Notes: generated by a model from the letters alone, not told the origin. 12,704 nucleotides of DNA from Oscillospiraceae bacterium (GCA_031280855.1 JAITGH010000212.1:1-12704); one strand, 5' to 3'. Shown: positions 1 to 7,526, counted from the first letter of the stretch. Numbers and translations are program-made.

Positions 1-2238
1 CTCGTCCGCGTATCGGTTGACATAGGTCTCCGCAAGCTCGCGCACTGTCGGCGGCTCGACATTGGTGAATCCGCCGAGCGCGAGTACCTCCCGCGTGACG
101 TTCTCCAGCACGTAGTGAACGATGGTACCGAACTCCGGCGCGTTGATCTCCGCAGTCTTACGCGCCTTAAGCTTCAATCCGTACTGCATGAGGTACGAGA
201 ACTTGCACGTTTGGAACGCCTCGACCTTGGTCGGCGTGAGTACGGGATTCTCGCCATACAGCAGCGTGACAGACTCGGGCGAGAGCGATAAACCGAAGTC
301 GCGTGAACGCACGTACGGCGTGAGCGGCGCGTACAACTCCGGTTCCGCGTCGGGCGGCAGATACGCTTTCGCAAGCCACGATATGCGGTCGTCGGAGCGA
401 TGCACTACCGTAAGCGATTCGCTCGGCTTCGACAGCACTCGTCCGATTAAATAGTACTCGCGGTGCATGTTCGATTCGAAGTCGCCCGCGATCTCCACCC
501 CCGCATGAGCCAGCAGTTTGCGATCGTCCGCGCTAAGCAAGCTTGGAGCTTGCTCCGACGCGGGCATTGCGGTTTCGCTCGCGCCCAGCACGATCAGCCG
601 CCGCACCGGAGTCTCGCGGATCGTCTCCGTCCCTCCGATCCGTACGCGGTTAAGCGCAAGCGGGATCGTGCCGAGGTCGTACTGCCCCAGCAACAGCGTG
701 AAGAGCGATCCGAACTCGTCCTGATCCATCGGAATATCGCCGAGCACGTCATACGCGACGTCCAACGCTGCCGCGATGACGTCCCATAACTGCGTGTACT
801 CCGCCGCAAGCTTCTCCTCACCGCTCATCGCAAGCAGCTCCGACTTGAGCGCAAGCTTCTCCGCAAGCTGCAACTCCTCCATGAACGCGTACAACGCGGC
901 GCACTGTTGAGCGGCGGTATCAGCGGATTTGCCGCGCTCCCGCAATCGCAGCAGAGGTTCCGCGACTTGCCGACGCGCCGACTCGACTCGTTCGAGCAGT
1001 TCCGCGTCCGGCTCACTTGCAGAGTACCCGTTCGGGTTCATCGTGAATTCCTCGCTCCACTGCCGTACACCGCGAATGTTCCACATAAGCACGTAGTTCT
1101 CAAGCTCGTCGATTGATTCCGCGCCGGACAGTCCGGTTTTGACGTAGGTGAACACTTGATCATACCGCCAGCCGCCGCTTAAGATGGCGAACGCTTGCGT
1201 TATCAGCGTCATGATCGCCCGTTGGAGGATATCGTCGCGGCGGCTCAGGTAGTACGGGATCCGACGCCTTGCGAATACGGCGGTGCACACGGCTTCGTAC
1301 CTGCCGGAGAAGTTCGGCGCGACGACCGCAATATCCGACGGCGACAGCGTCCCGTCGTCCTCAATCCAGCGTGTGATGAGCGCGGCGGCAAGCTCGCACT
1401 CCGCCGCCGCGTCCGAAGCTGTGTAAAGCGTGCGTTCAGGCTCTGCGGCGGTCGCGCCCGTCAACGTCAGGTGATTTACCTCAACGCCATAGCTTACCGC
1501 AATCCGCTCCAGCATCCGCGAGGTCTCACGCGGCAACGCGAGTATGTCGTCGTCGAAATCCGTGGCGGCGAGTTGCTCCGTGTGTAGTACGAACTCGAGC
1601 TCCGAGCCTTTGCGCATCAGCTCCGCAATGACGTCCAGCTGCTGTTTCGTGAAGTCGGCGAACCCCTCGAAGCGGATCACGCCGTGATCTCCGACCGCGC
1701 TGTACCCGATAAGCGCGGCAAGCCGCGTCAGTCGGTCACGCGGGTCGTCGTATCGATGTGCAAGCTCCGCATCATATGCGGAGCAGATCAGCGCGAGGTC
1801 GCGAATCTTGCTTGAGAACAGCGCACTCCCGTTGAACGCGGGGATCGCCAGCAGCGCGTCCGGCGTGATCTTGCATTGCAGCAGTTCTTCGCGGAGTTGC
1901 AGCAACGTCGCGAGCATCTCCGGACGTGCGGAACGCGCACCGTAGACATGCAGACGCTCGGCGACGGTTTTGAACGCCAGCCGCATAAGCAAGAGCTTCG
2001 CGGGCTTATCGGGTGCGGGAAGATTCAGACCGCCGCACTCGGTAAACACTCGCGTTGCAAGCCGCGTGAACGACAAGACCTCCGCAATGAGGCTTGCGCC
2101 GTCGCCAAGGCTTTCCGCAAGCTCACGCTCGGCCTCGTGGCTGTATTGCTCCGGCACTATGACAAGCAGCGGAGGGTTGGGAACCTCAAGCGTGCGAACG
2201 CGGCCGCAGTTTAGCGGAGTGTTAATGATCGTCAGCAT
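1..2238 (-). CDS. addB: AddB, ATP-dependent helicase/nuclease subunit B (partial, C-terminus beyond window)
   Basis: AddB is one subunit of AddAB, which resects DNA double-strand ends for RecA-dependent repair. I read the minus frame from ATG 2238 to position 1: 746 codons with no stop, so the gene continues off the left edge. The family is usually about 1,150 aa, so roughly the last third is missing. Recognisable parts are the IVPEQ motif at residues 27-31 followed by an acidic helix, then LSFTRL near 53-58. Further on are the LFTLLLGQYDLGTIP and RLIVLGASE blocks in the helicase-like core, and TPTKVEAFQTCKFSYL near 667-682. Cys678 there matches the first of four cysteines that hold the 4Fe-4S cluster in AddB; the other three and the nuclease motif lie outside the window. 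Oddly, MLTII at the start fits the family, but the Walker A segment (GxxGxGKT/S) that should follow is absent. ATG 2238 lies 18 nt after the ftsZ stop with no clear Shine-Dalgarno, suggesting translational coupling to ftsZ. Confidence 0.9.
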   Translation of the reverse strand, partial: MLTIINTPLNCGRVRTLEVPNPPLLVIVPEQYSHEAERELAESLGDGASLIAEVLSFTRLATRVFTECGGLNLPAPDKPAKLLLMRLAFKTVAERLHVYGARSARPEMLATLLQLREELLQCKITPDALLAIPAFNGSALFSSKIRDLALICSAYDAELAHRYDDPRDRLTRLAALIGYSAVGDHGVIRFEGFADFTKQQLDVIAELMRKGSELEFVLHTEQLAATDFDDDILALPRETSRMLERIAVSYGVEVNHLTLTGATAAEPERTLYTASDAAAECELAAALITRWIEDDGTLSPSDIAVVAPNFSGRYEAVCTAVFARRRIPYYLSRRDDILQRAIMTLITQAFAILSGGWRYDQVFTYVKTGLSGAESIDELENYVLMWNIRGVRQWSEEFTMNPNGYSASEPDAELLERVESARRQVAEPLLRLRERGKSADTAAQQCAALYAFMEELQLAEKLALKSELLAMSGEEKLAAEYTQLWDVIAAALDVAYDVLGDIPMDQDEFGSLFTLLLGQYDLGTIPLALNRVRIGGTETIRETPVRRLIVLGASETAMPASEQAPSLLSADDRKLLAHAGVEIAGDFESNMHREYYLIGRVLSKPSESLTVVHRSDDRISWLAKAYLPPDAEPELYAPLTPYVRSRDFGLSLSPESVTLLYGENPVLTPTKVEAFQTCKFSYLMQYGLKLKARKTAEINAPEFGTIVHYVLENVTREVLALGGFTNVEPPTVRELAETYVNRYADE

Positions 2239-2256
2239 GATAACCGAAAGACCGCG

Positions 2257-3606
2257 TCATTTAAGCATGGAGAAGAGGTCGCCCCAGTCGCTCTTGCCGG
2301 ACTTGGTGTCGTCAAGGTCATCGCCGACCTCCGCATCGGGCTCGTCGTCCGGATCGTCGTACGGGATATCGACGCCTAAGTTGCGGTTATAGTCGCTCAA
2401 GTTAGTGGAGCGGCGTTCGAGCTTGGGAAGCTCCATATCCGAGCGCACGACGCGATTCCCGCCGGGCGCGGAGTGCTGGTTCGACTCGCGCTGCGCGGAT
2501 TTAGCGGGAGCGGCCGGAGCCGCGGGAACCGCGGTTGCGGACGGCTCATGCCGGATAATCGGGCTTGCCGTATCCCACTGTCGGCTATCGTCGAAATCGG
2601 TAGCGATGACGACGACTTTGAGCGCGTCGGTAAGCGTCTCGTCAAAGTCAACGCCGAAGATGATGTTCGCGTCCGGGTGAGCGGATTCCTGCACGCTTCC
2701 GACGACAAGCTCGACGTCCTCCATCGTGATATCGGGCGAGCCTGTAACGCGGATGAGTATACGTTGCGCACCGCGAATCGAGGTGACCATGAGCGGACTT
2801 TCAACGGCGGCGGTCGCGGCGTCCTCGACCTTCGATTTGCCGGTGGACTCGCCGACGCCCATGTGCGCGTAACCCGCGTCCTTCAGTATCGCTCGAAGAT
2901 CCGCGAAGTCAAGGTTGATGAACCCGGTGTGCGACAGCATGTCCGCGATCCCGCTTACCGCCTGCTGCAGCACTCCGTCCGCGATTGCGAACGCGTTCGC
3001 CAGCGTGATCTTCTGCGGCGTGACCTCTCGAAGTTTCTCATTCGGGATGATGATGAGCGTATCGACCTTACCCAGCAGTTCGTCAATGCCCTGTTGGGCG
3101 ATTAGCGCCTTACGGTTACCCTCGAACTTGAACGGGCGAGTAACGACGGCGACGGTAAGCGCGCCGCACTCGTGAGCGATCTCGGCGATAGTCGGCGCGG
3201 CGCCGGTGCCGGTGCCGCCGCCCATTCCGGCGGTGATGAACACAAGGTCAGAGTCCTCGAAGACTTCCGCAACGACCTTGCGGCTTTCCTCCGCAGACTT
3301 GCGTCCGACCTCCGGCACTGAACCTGCGCCTTTGCCGCACGTAGTATTCTCACCGATCTGGATGCGGACGTCGCACTCCGACGCGTTAAGCGCGGCGAGA
3401 TCGGTGTTCACGTTAATGTACGTGACGCCGGGCACTCGCGCTCCCGCCATCTTCGTAACGGCGTTTCCGCCCGCGCCGCCGACTCCGACCACTTTGATCA
3501 CTACGCCGCTCAAATCGGGAACGGGAGCTTTCGGAGCACGCTTCGCGCCGCTCGGCTTCTTCGCCTTCGGCGTTCCCTCTACTTGAGCCTCGTCAAGCGT
3601 AAACAT
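2257..3606 (-). CDS. ftsZ: Cell division protein FtsZ
   Basis: FtsZ is the tubulin-like GTPase that forms the cytokinetic ring at midcell. From ATG 3606 it is 449 aa. The globular domain begins near residue 35 with VGVGGAGGNAV (40-50). The tubulin signature GGGTGTG is at 129-135, and the T7 catalytic loop NLDFAD is at 231-236 with both aspartates (D233, D236). Residues of roughly 345-449 form a disordered linker and acidic tail ending SDWGDLFSMLK. I chose ATG 3606 because AGGAG at 3617-3621 lies 10 nt upstream; an in-frame ATG at 3645 has no ribosome site. The domain is preceded by about 34 residues rich in Lys, Pro and Ala, longer than the usual 10-15. The tail tip differs from the usual D-I-P-x-F-L/I-R/K-x-R type peptide that binds FtsA, SepF and others. 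It has its own promoter and is followed by addB rather than by division genes. Confidence 0.97.
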   Translation of the reverse strand: MFTLDEAQVEGTPKAKKPSGAKRAPKAPVPDLSGVVIKVVGVGGAGGNAVTKMAGARVPGVTYINVNTDLAALNASECDVRIQIGENTTCGKGAGSVPEVGRKSAEESRKVVAEVFEDSDLVFITAGMGGGTGTGAAPTIAEIAHECGALTVAVVTRPFKFEGNRKALIAQQGIDELLGKVDTLIIIPNEKLREVTPQKITLANAFAIADGVLQQAVSGIADMLSHTGFINLDFADLRAILKDAGYAHMGVGESTGKSKVEDAATAAVESPLMVTSIRGAQRILIRVTGSPDITMEDVELVVGSVQESAHPDANIIFGVDFDETLTDALKVVVIATDFDDSRQWDTASPIIRHEPSATAVPAAPAAPAKSAQRESNQHSAPGGNRVVRSDMELPKLERRSTNLSDYNRNLGVDIPYDDPDDEPDAEVGDDLDDTKSGKSDWGDLFSMLK

Positions 3607-3679
3607 CGTATCTTGTCTCCTCTTGAATCCCACTTCGGCGGTCATAACCGTGAATCGCCGTGTTTGCGGGGCAATATAC

Positions 3680-3708
3680 AGTATAATCTATATATCGCGC
3701 ATTATCAA
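3680..3708 (-). promoter_or_regulatory. SigA-type promoter of ftsZ(-addB)
   Basis: On the minus strand, -35 TTGATA (3703-3708) and -10 TATACT (3680-3685) are separated by exactly 17 nt. Transcription should start near 3673, giving a leader of about 67 nt before ATG 3606. A- and T-tracts at 3733-3757, upstream of the -35, could act as an UP element. The match to the SigA consensus is 5 of 6 at each box. Confidence 0.8.
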
Positions 3709-3793
3709 GCGGAAATTTATGCTTCCTTAACGATTTTTTCACAAAAAACTGCTTTTTGCACGAAGTGTTAACAATTATGACGCATTTTACCAC

Positions 3794-3885
3794 CTCTGCG
3801 ATCGCGTCACAGGATCTTCGACAAGAAATCGCAGAGCCTACGATTGCGAGGGTTGCCGAAGAACTCGGCAGGAGGCTCGTCCTCC
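3794..3885. repeat. Structured palindromic element, possible dispersed intergenic repeat
   Basis: Three inverted repeats follow each other. The largest is a perfect 9-bp pair (3794-3802 with 3828-3836, loop of 25) containing a small inner stem (3815-3818 with 3823-3826). Next are a 6-bp stem with a 5-nt loop (3854-3859 with 3865-3870) and, immediately after, a 5-bp GGAGG/CCTCC stem with a 5-nt loop (3871-3875 with 3881-3885). The element sits right after the htpG stop and would form the 3' end of that transcript. On the minus strand one frame is open across it from inside htpG to TGA 3807-3809, and reads like a real peptide (PAEFFGNPRNRRLCDF) but has no usable start. It may be a mobile palindromic repeat, a structured RNA tail or a gene remnant; only the inverted repeats are directly visible. 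Confidence 0.5.
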
Positions 3886-3919
3886 GGGATCTGACAATAC
3901 CCTAATTTACCTCTAAAGT

Positions 3920-5818
3920 CTACGCGATAAGCGAGCCGACGAGGTCGGCGTACGACGCGGGGTCGCCAAGTTCCGCACCCGCGATCAGCAATGCCTGGAA
4001 GTGCAGCAGCTTCACGTAAACGGCAGCCTTTTCCCGGTCGGAGTCAAACGCGGACTTAAGCGCGAGGAACTCGGGATGCTCGGCGTTAAGCTCCAACACG
4101 CGTTCCGCCGTCATGGAGCCGGTGTTACGCTCCGCCTGCGGCAACGACTTGAAGTAGCGCTCCATCTCCAGCGTTACATAGCCCTGCGTCGTGAGGCACA
4201 CGGGCGCGGAGCGCAGCTTGCCGGAGATCTTCACTGCCGCAACGGAACCATCCAGCGAGTCGAGCGCGAAGTCCAGAAGTTCCTTGAACTCAGTCTCCAG
4301 TTTCTCCGTCTCCGCCTTGCGATCGTCGGAGTCCGGAAGCCCGAGATCGTCGGAGTTGACGGAGCGTAGCTCCTTCTCCGCGAAGCTCGTCAGCATCTGC
4401 ATTACGAAGTCGTCGGTATCCTCCGTCAGGCACAGTACGTCGAATCCCGCGTCGAGCACCGGCTCCGCCTGCGGAAGACGCTCCGCGTTCTCTCCAAACG
4501 CGTAATAGATGAACTTCTGACCATCCGGCATCGCGTCGACGTACTTCTGCAAGCCGATCAGCGACTTCTCTCGCGTTGAGCGGAACATCAGCAGGTCTGA
4601 CAGCAGGTCTTTCTTCGAGCCGAACTCGCCGAGTACTCCGTACTTGAGCTGCAGCCCGAACGCGTTCCAGACTTTCAGGTAACGGTCGAAATCCTCGTCC
4701 ATCAGACGTTTAAGCTCTGACTTGACGCGCTTCTCCAGGTTTTGCGCGATTACTCGAAGCTGGCGGTCGTGTTGCAGCGTCTCACGCGAGATATTAAGCG
4801 ACAGGTCCTGCGTATCGACAACTCCGCGCACGAATCGGAAGCACTCCGGCAATAGATCCGCGCACTTATCCATGACCATAACCCCGCTGGAGTAGAGTTG
4901 CAGTCCGGGCTGGTATTCCCGCGTGTAGTAGTTGTACGGCGCGGACGCGGGAACGAACAGCATCGCCTTGAAGCTGACCAGTCCCTCCGCGCTGACGCGT
5001 ATGACCGCCGCGGGATCCTCGCTGTCGTAGAATTTGTCCTTGTAGAAGCGATAGCAGTCCTCGTCGGAGACTTGGGACTTCGGGCGCTGCCAGATCGGCA
5101 CTATGCTATTGACGACCTCGGTCTCGACATGAGTGTGCGATTCGCCGCCATCCTCCGAGTGCGTGTGCTCGAATTCCATCTCAATCGGGAACCTGATATA
5201 ATCGGAGTACTTCTTGATGAGCGCACGCAGCCGGAAAGGCTCGAGGTACTCGCTGTACGATTCGTCGTCGGAGTCCGGCTTGAGGAACAGCGTAATCTCG
5301 GTACCCGTGCCAAGCTTACCGCACGGCGCGATCTCATAGCCGTCCGCGCCGGAGCTGCTCCACTCGTACGCGGAGTCCGCGCCGAACGCTTTCGTCTTGA
5401 CCGTCACGCGCTCCGCAACCATGAACGCGGAGTAGAACCCGACTCCAAACTGCCCGATAACGTCGGTCGCGCCGTCGTCGGAGTCGTCGGTGGTCTCCGC
5501 CTGCGCGAGTTTCTCACGGAACGCCAGCGTACCGCTTTTCGCGATAACGCCCAGATTCTCCTCAAGCTCCTCGGCGGTCATGCCGATCCCGTTGTCGATG
5601 ATCGTAAGAGTGCGAGCGTCGGCGTCGTAAGCGATACGGATACGCAGGTCAGAGCGGTCAAGCCCGACTTCCGGGTTCGTCAGCGACAGAAACGCAAGTT
5701 TGTCGAGCGCGTCGCTCGCGTTCGAGATCAGCTCCCGCAGGAAGATCTCCTTATGCGTGTAGATGGAGTTGATCATCAGTTCCAGCAAACGCTTGGACTC
5801 GGTTTGGAATTGCTTCAT
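3920..5818 (-). CDS. htpG: Chaperone protein HtpG (bacterial Hsp90)
   Basis: HtpG is the cytosolic ATP-dependent Hsp90 homodimer that helps client proteins fold, often with the DnaK system. It is 632 aa, close to the usual 620-630, so full length. The N-terminal GHKL ATPase domain shows ELISNASDALDKL with E29 and N33 (Mg/ATP), DNGIGM with D75, and IGQFGVGFYSAF near 121-132. The middle domain contains SLNISRETLQ with the conserved catalytic arginine, and a typical C-terminal dimerisation region follows. The start is fixed by GGAGG at 5826-5830, 7 nt upstream of ATG 5818. The gene lies 25 nt after pyk on the same strand and appears co-transcribed from the pyk promoter; no CIRCE (HrcA) operator is visible near it. 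A loop joining N and middle domains carries two His-Thr-His motifs (218-220 and 228-230) among acidic residues, which I do not recognise as a family feature. Confidence 0.97.
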   Translation of the reverse strand: MKQFQTESKRLLELMINSIYTHKEIFLRELISNASDALDKLAFLSLTNPEVGLDRSDLRIRIAYDADARTLTIIDNGIGMTAEELEENLGVIAKSGTLAFREKLAQAETTDDSDDGATDVIGQFGVGFYSAFMVAERVTVKTKAFGADSAYEWSSSGADGYEIAPCGKLGTGTEITLFLKPDSDDESYSEYLEPFRLRALIKKYSDYIRFPIEMEFEHTHSEDGGESHTHVETEVVNSIVPIWQRPKSQVSDEDCYRFYKDKFYDSEDPAAVIRVSAEGLVSFKAMLFVPASAPYNYYTREYQPGLQLYSSGVMVMDKCADLLPECFRFVRGVVDTQDLSLNISRETLQHDRQLRVIAQNLEKRVKSELKRLMDEDFDRYLKVWNAFGLQLKYGVLGEFGSKKDLLSDLLMFRSTREKSLIGLQKYVDAMPDGQKFIYYAFGENAERLPQAEPVLDAGFDVLCLTEDTDDFVMQMLTSFAEKELRSVNSDDLGLPDSDDRKAETEKLETEFKELLDFALDSLDGSVAAVKISGKLRSAPVCLTTQGYVTLEMERYFKSLPQAERNTGSMTAERVLELNAEHPEFLALKSAFDSDREKAAVYVKLLHFQALLIAGAELGDPASYADLVGSLIA

Positions 5819-5825
5819 TGAAAAA

Positions 5826-5830
5826 CCTCC
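5826..5830 (-). promoter_or_regulatory. Ribosome binding site of htpG
   Basis: GGAGG on the minus strand lies 7 nt before ATG 5818, inside the 25-nt gap after pyk. It fixes the htpG start and indicates independent, efficient initiation on a pyk-htpG message. Confidence 0.85.
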
Positions 5831-5843
5831 GATTCACTATGAT

Positions 5844-7262
5844 TTATAGGTACTCGACTTTAAGCATGTTAGTGGTACCGCTTACGCCGAGCGGGATCCC
5901 GGCGGTGATAACGATGCAATCGCCCTCGCCGACGACGCCGCTGTCAAGCGCGTTCTTCGCGGCGGACTCCAGCAGCTCATCTTGGCTGAAGACTTCGTCG
6001 GTAAGCACGGGCAATACTCCGCGGTAGAGCCGCAGGCGGTAGAACGTGCGCGGGACGTAGGTGACGCCCAAGATCGGGCAGTCGGGCTGACGGCTTGCAA
6101 GCTGGCGTGCGCTGAACCCTCTGGCGGTAACGGTAACGATTGCGGCGGCGCTGAGGTCGGACGCGACGGTGCAGGTCGCGTGGGCGATCGCGTCGGTGAC
6201 GTTGTCGGTTTTGAGGGTCAGCTCGCTGCGGCGCAGACGGGGCTCGGTGAAGCTGCCGGACTCGGCGGCTCCGACGATACGGCGCATGTACTCCAGTGCT
6301 TCGACGGGGTACTTGCCGGAGGCGGTTTCGCCGGACAGCATAACCGCGCTGGTGCCGTCGTAGACCGCGTTGGCAACGTCGGTGACCTCGGCGCGAGTCG
6401 GGCGCGGGACGCGGATCATGCTGTCCAGCATCTGCGTCGCCGTGACGACGGGCTTGCCCCACTCGCGGCAGAGCCGGATCATGCGCTTCTGCGCCTCCGG
6501 GACGCGCTCTATCGGAATCTCTACGCCGAGATCGCCGCGAGCGACCATAACGCCGTCGGCGGCGTGCACGATCGCCTCAAGGTTATCCATGCCCTCCTGA
6601 GACTCGATCTTCGCGATGACGTGAATGTCGCCGCCGCCATGCTCGTGAAGGAATGCCTTGATCTCTTCGATGTCCGACTTCTTGCGAATGAACGAGGCCG
6701 AAACGAAGTCCACGCCCTGCGCGATCCCGAAGATCAGATCCTCGCGGTCGCGCTCCCCGATCGCGGGCAAGCGAACCTCCACGCCGGGCAGGTTGAGACT
6801 CTTGCGGCTGGAGATAACGCCGGAGTTCTTCACGCGGCAGCGGAGCTCGCAACCCGAGATCTCCAGGACTTCAAGCTCGACAAGTCCGTCGTCGATGAGT
6901 ATCGAGTTCCCGACTTTAGCGTCCTCGGGAAGTCCGGCGTAGCTGACGGAAGCGCGGGAACCGTCGCACGGCACGTCAGCGGTTGTGAGCGTGAACTCCT
7001 GCCCTTCGGTAAGCGCGACCTCGTTACATTCGAACGTGCCGAGCCGGATCTCCGGTCCCTTCGTGTCCAGCATGATGGGAATCGCCTGATTCTCCTCCTG
7101 ACAGACCTTGCGGAACGCCGCGATTCGAGCGGCGTGCTGCTCGTGCGACCCGTGGGAGAAGTTCAGCCTCGCAACGTCCATGCCGCCGCGTACAAGCGAA
7201 CGCAGGACGTCTTCCGGGTCGCTTGCGGGTCCTAACGTACATACAATTTTCGTCTTAAGCAT
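5844..7262 (-). CDS. pyk: Pyruvate kinase
   Basis: Pyruvate kinase transfers phosphate from phosphoenolpyruvate to ADP, giving pyruvate and ATP at the last step of glycolysis. From ATG 7262 it is 472 aa. The order is KTKIVCTLGPASD near the start, RLNFSHG in the first barrel strands, and IAKIESQEGMDN with the catalytic lysine and metal-binding glutamate. These are followed by ARGDLGVE with the second metal ligand, and the block TATQMLDSM through PTRAEVTDVANAVYDGTSA. The C-terminal allosteric domain ends with GIPLGVSGTTN. Length matches E. coli PykF (about 470 aa) and lacks the additional PEP-utiliser-like C-terminal domain found in Bacillus Pyk (about 585 aa). A GTG at 7268 is in frame, but ATG 7262 gives the family-typical MLKTKIVC start, with AGGTG just upstream. 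It is first in a pyk-htpG unit driven by a perfect-consensus promoter. Confidence 0.97.
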   Translation of the reverse strand: MLKTKIVCTLGPASDPEDVLRSLVRGGMDVARLNFSHGSHEQHAARIAAFRKVCQEENQAIPIMLDTKGPEIRLGTFECNEVALTEGQEFTLTTADVPCDGSRASVSYAGLPEDAKVGNSILIDDGLVELEVLEISGCELRCRVKNSGVISSRKSLNLPGVEVRLPAIGERDREDLIFGIAQGVDFVSASFIRKKSDIEEIKAFLHEHGGGDIHVIAKIESQEGMDNLEAIVHAADGVMVARGDLGVEIPIERVPEAQKRMIRLCREWGKPVVTATQMLDSMIRVPRPTRAEVTDVANAVYDGTSAVMLSGETASGKYPVEALEYMRRIVGAAESGSFTEPRLRRSELTLKTDNVTDAIAHATCTVASDLSAAAIVTVTARGFSARQLASRQPDCPILGVTYVPRTFYRLRLYRGVLPVLTDEVFSQDELLESAAKNALDSGVVGEGDCIVITAGIPLGVSGTTNMLKVEYL

Positions 7263-7349
7263 ACTCACCTGCTATGAATAGTATTTGCGGGATAATGCGC
7301 GACAGTCGGCGGAGTGTGCGCTTCGTTCGCCAACGAATCTCGACTCCTT

Positions 7350-7378
7350 ATTATACCACACTTTTACCCGTTTGTCAA
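7350..7378 (-). promoter_or_regulatory. Perfect-consensus SigA promoter of pyk-htpG
   Basis: On the minus strand, TTGACA (7373-7378) and TATAAT (7350-7355) are separated by exactly 17 nt, so both boxes match the consensus at every base. Transcription should begin near 7343, with a leader of about 80 nt before ATG 7262. So strong a core fits a highly expressed glycolytic gene, and usually implies that a repressor or leader control limits it. Confidence 0.92.
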
Positions 7379-7382
7379 GTGT
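7358..7382. promoter_or_regulatory. Inverted repeat overlapping the pyk -35 box (candidate operator)
   Basis: ACACTT (7358-7363) and AAGTGT (7377-7382) form a 6-bp inverted repeat 13 nt apart. The right arm overlaps the -35 hexamer and the left arm lies in the promoter spacer, so a bound dimer would block RNA polymerase. It is a candidate repressor site only; arms this short can occur by chance. Confidence 0.35.
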
Positions 7383-7424
7383 TTTTTTGCGACAGTCGGG
7401 ACGCCGTGCGCGGTAAAAAAACAT

Positions 7425-7454
7425 GTTGCATAACCGCGATTTCTGTGTTATAAT
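7425..7454 (+). promoter_or_regulatory. Extended -10 promoter of the transglutaminase/Dlt-like operon
   Basis: The plus strand has TGT-TATAAT (-10 at 7449-7454, preceded by the TG of an extended -10) and a poor -35, TTGCAT (7425-7430), 18 nt upstream. The expected start of transcription, near 7461, coincides with an in-frame ATG, so that ATG is probably not the translation start. The promoter is back to back with the pyk promoter, about 46 bp between their -35 boxes. Confidence 0.65.
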
Positions 7455-7526
7455 GACGTAATGAGTTACGAGTGCGCCGTGCCGTCGACGGCGGCTGTGA
7501 CTCGGTTAACAGGCTCGAACGCTCAT

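Larger units (their letters stand above)
3607..3919. other. Non-coding gap between htpG and ftsZ
   Basis: This 313-nt stretch holds no convincing gene with a start codon. From right to left it contains a GC-rich structured element (3794-3885), an AT-rich section with a CAAAAA/TTTTTG inverted repeat (3742-3747 and 3753-3758, loop of 5), the ftsZ promoter (3680-3708) and the ftsZ leader with its ribosome site. No classical GC hairpin followed by a T-run, on the minus strand after htpG, was found, so termination of the pyk-htpG transcript is unclear. Confidence 0.7.
7299..7399. repeat. 11-bp direct repeat flanking the pyk promoter
   Basis: GCGACAGTCGG occurs at 7299-7309, in the pyk leader, and again at 7389-7399, upstream of the pyk -35 box, exactly 90 bp apart. 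Its core CGAC-A-GTCG is itself a small palindrome, as many operator half-sites are. The spacing is near an integral number of helical turns, which would suit looping by one regulator. Only the repeat itself is observed. Confidence 0.4.

Noticed and set aside
3607..3645. ATG 3645 as the start of FtsZ
   Set aside because: No ribosome site precedes it, whereas AGGAG is well placed before ATG 3606.
3742..3758. CAAAAA/TTTTTG inverted repeat as a terminator after htpG
   Set aside because: The stem is nearly all A-T with no following T-run beyond a GC stem, so it is not a credible intrinsic terminator; it more likely belongs to the AT-rich region upstream of the ftsZ promoter.
4898..5821. 307-codon open frame on the plus strand opposite htpG
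   Set aside because: It lies wholly within htpG on the other strand, is rich in Arg, Val and Asp, and has no family motif; it follows from the third-position GC bias.
5982..7235. 417-codon open frame on the plus strand opposite pyk
   Set aside because: It is antisense to a clear pyruvate kinase, has Arg/Ala/Gly/Asp-rich low-complexity content typical of shadow frames in GC-rich genes, and shows no domain.
7323..7336. Small TCGTT/AACGA hairpin in the pyk leader as a riboswitch or attenuator
   Set aside because: A 5-bp stem alone, with no alternative structure, terminator or aptamer-like features, does not support a riboswitch.
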